Shown here piece by piece: positions 62,121 through 64,000 of a stretch of DNA of 64,000 bases; positions within the stretch are counted from its first letter, which is position 1, and each line of letters opens with the position of its first letter. The stretch lies in contig FONB01000002.1 of the NCBI GenBank assembly GCA_900112785.1, positions 124,001 to 188,000 of the forward strand, read 5' to 3'. Made by a program: the position numbers and the translations under genes. Source of the DNA: Phytobacter palmae. GTDB taxonomy: Bacteria; Pseudomonadota; Gammaproteobacteria; Enterobacterales; Enterobacteriaceae. The notes below the pieces were generated by a model. That model was not told the DNA's origin and searched no databases. It saw only the letters and a list, made by a program, of their open reading frames with translations.

Positions 62121-63269
62121 TCAATAGGCGACAGTCACCCACTTTTGCTGCTGATGGCTTTGTAAAATGGCATCGATAATAAACATCACGTTGGCCCCGT
62201 CGTAAAACGAGGCAAATCGCGCCTCGTCACGCGCAGGCATTTTCCCGTCCTGTACCGCACGATAGAAATTCAGCATCATATTTTTAAACGCATCCGGCCA
62301 GCCTTCGATATGCCCCCCCGGGAAATGGGCGCTGGCGGCGACATCCGGCGACATCAGCCCTGGGTCATCAGTCAGTATCTGGTTAGGCTGCTGGCGATGG
62401 CCAATCCACAGTTGCTGTGGCACTTCCTGGTCCCAACCCAGTGAGCACTCACTACCGTTTACTTCAAAACTCAGGCGATTTTTCCGCCCCGCACTCACCT
62501 GCGACACGCTAAAGCAGCCCTTACTGCCGTCATCAAAACGTACCAGCACCGATCCGGCATCCTCGGTGGTGACAGGTTTATCTTCCAGCTCTGCCCCCGG
62601 CTGCCCATAGGTAAAGGTTGCGGCCTCGCGGCTGGCTTTACGTGTCGGCCAGACAATAGAGAGATCTGCCATCACCTGAGTAATGCGCCGCCCGGTCACA
62701 AACTGCAGGGTATCGCACCAGTGCGAGCCGATATCGGCTACCGCCCGCGATGGGCCGCCGGATGCCGCGTCCACACGCCAGTTATAGTCCGTTTCCAGCA
62801 GCATCCAGTCCTGCAGATAGCTGCCGTAGACGGAAAAGAGCCGCCCCAGACGCCCGGACTGACGCAAACTCGCCGCCTGCTGAACCATCGCAAACTGGCG
62901 ATAGACAAAACTGACGCCGTGTACCACCTTTGCCTGCTCTGCCAGCGCCACCAGTTCTCGCGCCTCTTCGGCCGTCATGCACAGCGGTTTTTCTGAAAAC
63001 AGATGCTTTCCGGCCCGCAAAACCTGGCGGTTTATATCCGCATGTAAATGGTTGGGCGTGCAGTTATGCACCACCTGTAACCCCGGATGCGCCAGCAGCG
63101 CCTCCACATTGTTATACGCATGCGGTACGCCGAGCTGCCGCGCCTTTTGCTGGGCGTCCGCCAGCTTCGCATCACACAGCGCCACCACCTCAACAAAGCC
63201 CAGCCGCCGAATAGCTTCAATATGCGCCGGGCCGATAAACCCGCTGCCGATAATCCCGACCTGAATCAT
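62121..63269 (-). CDS. Gfo/Idh/MocA-family dehydrogenase
   Basis: This 382-residue oxidoreductase has the NAD(P) motif GIIGSGFIGPAH (5-16), HNCTPNHLHADI, the catalytic-type EKPLCMTAEEA (about 94-104), and DIGSHWCDTLQFVTG in the C-terminal domain. The family oxidises or epimerises sugars and inositols via 3-keto intermediates. It overlaps the upstream TIM-barrel gene by four bases (ATGA), a pair often seen in inositol, gluconate and glycoside catabolism. Substrate unknown. Confidence 0.9.
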   Translation of the reverse strand: MIQVGIIGSGFIGPAHIEAIRRLGFVEVVALCDAKLADAQQKARQLGVPHAYNNVEALLAHPGLQVVHNCTPNHLHADINRQVLRAGKHLFSEKPLCMTAEEARELVALAEQAKVVHGVSFVYRQFAMVQQAASLRQSGRLGRLFSVYGSYLQDWMLLETDYNWRVDAASGGPSRAVADIGSHWCDTLQFVTGRRITQVMADLSIVWPTRKASREAATFTYGQPGAELEDKPVTTEDAGSVLVRFDDGSKGCFSVSQVSAGRKNRLSFEVNGSECSLGWDQEVPQQLWIGHRQQPNQILTDDPGLMSPDVAASAHFPGGHIEGWPDAFKNMMLNFYRAVQDGKMPARDEARFASFYDGANVMFIIDAILQSHQQQKWVTVAY

Positions 63270-64000
63270 TCCACACTCCCCAGCCCTAACATATTGCGCA
63301 CGCTGCGCCGGTCTTCTTGCCCGGCGGCAAAATCATCAAACGCATGTTCCGACACAGGAATAATGTGACGGCGAATGAACTCACTTCCTTCCCGCGCGCC
63401 AGCCTCCCCCGCTTTCAGGCAGCACTCCCACTCCAGCACCGCCCAGCCGTCATAACCGTACTGCGTGAGCTTGCTGAACACCGCGCCAAAATCGATTTGT
63501 CCGTCGCCCGGCGAACGAAAACGGCCAGGCCTGTCGACCCAGCTTTGATAGCCGCCATACACGCCACTGCGGCCCTCCTTCCGGTACTCCGCATCCTTGA
63601 CATGGAATGCCTTAATCCGCTCATGGTAAATATCGATAAAGGCCAGATAATCAATCTGTTGAAGATGAAGATGGCTTGGATCATAAAGAATATTGCAGCG
63701 CGGGTGGTTGTCTACGCCATCAAGAAAACGTTCAAAGGTGACGCCATCATGCAGGTCTTCACCGGGGTGTATTTCATAGCACAGGTCCACACCCTGCTCA
63801 TCAAAGCAGTCCAGCACGGGCCGCCAGCGGCGGGCCAGTTCAGCAAATGCCTCTTTAAACAACAGGGCATTGTGGGGCGGCCACGGGTAGAGATAAGGCC
63901 AGGCCAGCGCGCCGGAAAAGGTCGCATGGGCGCGTAACCCGAGGTTATTTGAGGCCCGCGCCGCCTGATATAACGTTTCTGTCGCCCAGGCCTGACGCGC
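63266..64000 (-). CDS. Sugar phosphate isomerase/epimerase (TIM barrel), N-terminal part outside the window
   Basis: At least 244 codons are in the window; the frame stays open to the right edge (… ATFSGALAWPYLYPWPP … upstream of residues often called as start), so the gene is incomplete. It has metal-site landmarks of the AP endonuclease-2/IolE-like family: CYEIHPGEDLHDG, NILYDPSHLHLQQIDYLAFI, IKAFHVKDAEY and DGWAVLEWECC. It works with the coupled Gfo/Idh dehydrogenase on a shared sugar-like substrate. Confidence 0.88.
   Translation of the reverse strand, partial: ARQAWATETLYQAARASNNLGLRAHATFSGALAWPYLYPWPPHNALLFKEAFAELARRWRPVLDCFDEQGVDLCYEIHPGEDLHDGVTFERFLDGVDNHPRCNILYDPSHLHLQQIDYLAFIDIYHERIKAFHVKDAEYRKEGRSGVYGGYQSWVDRPGRFRSPGDGQIDFGAVFSKLTQYGYDGWAVLEWECCLKAGEAGAREGSEFIRRHIIPVSEHAFDDFAAGQEDRRSVRNMLGLGSVE

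Overview
The window is chromosomal DNA from an enteric bacterium of the Enterobacter/Klebsiella/Citrobacter type. It carries the whole enterobactin locus in near-E. coli order. It also has the romA-ramA-ramR regulatory locus, which E. coli K-12 lacks, and it has no fepE. Coding density is high, GC is moderately high, and REP-type palindromes fill many gaps. These points favour Enterobacter or a close relative (Lelliottia, Leclercia, Kosakonia); the species cannot be fixed from sequence reading alone.

Layout. 1-3888: an RbsABC-type sugar importer of unknown substrate, with the start of a LVIVD-repeat protein downstream. 4049-9113: hcxA (ybdH), ybdD and cstA, with a TetR regulator/SDR pair inserted between hcxA and ybdD. 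9114-9756: a gap holding a strongly structured GC-rich element that recalls phage C4-type RNA. 9757-28606: the enterobactin regulon (entH-A-B-E-C / fepB / entS / fepD-G-C / entF-ybdZ-fes / fepA-entD). It has Fur-box-like sites in the three divergent promoter regions and REP or hairpin elements at the convergent ends. EntC/B/A make DHB; EntE/B/F/D with YbdZ assemble enterobactin; EntS exports it; FepA/B/D/G/C import it; Fes hydrolyses it; EntH clears misloaded carriers.

28607-52502 is accessory DNA between entD and ybdK, a junction that in E. coli holds little more than hokE. It contains: (a) a ten-gene cluster (sugar-binding protein, DUF2291 lipoprotein, ATPase, permease, SorC-type regulator, split transketolase, FucI/AraA-like isomerase, FGGY kinase) best read as non-oxidative D-apiose catabolism, with a shared AT-rich operator before both transcription units; (b) a five-gene peptide/nickel-type ABC importer bracketed by two copies of a hok/sok toxin-antitoxin locus; (c) a class III aminotransferase, an IsfD-like SDR, a polar amino acid ABC importer and a MocR regulator, best read as a taurine-type nitrogen-scavenging module.

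52503-64000: conserved ybdK and ybdJ; ramA and romA facing ramR across a perfect RamR-type operator; a YjbR/MmcQ protein; a PhzF-family protein; an MmyB-type regulator divergent from a 14-TM drug exporter across an 8-bp inverted repeat; a DMT-family transporter; and a LacI regulator downstream of an incomplete sugar operon (Gfo/Idh/MocA dehydrogenase plus TIM-barrel isomerase/epimerase running off the window).
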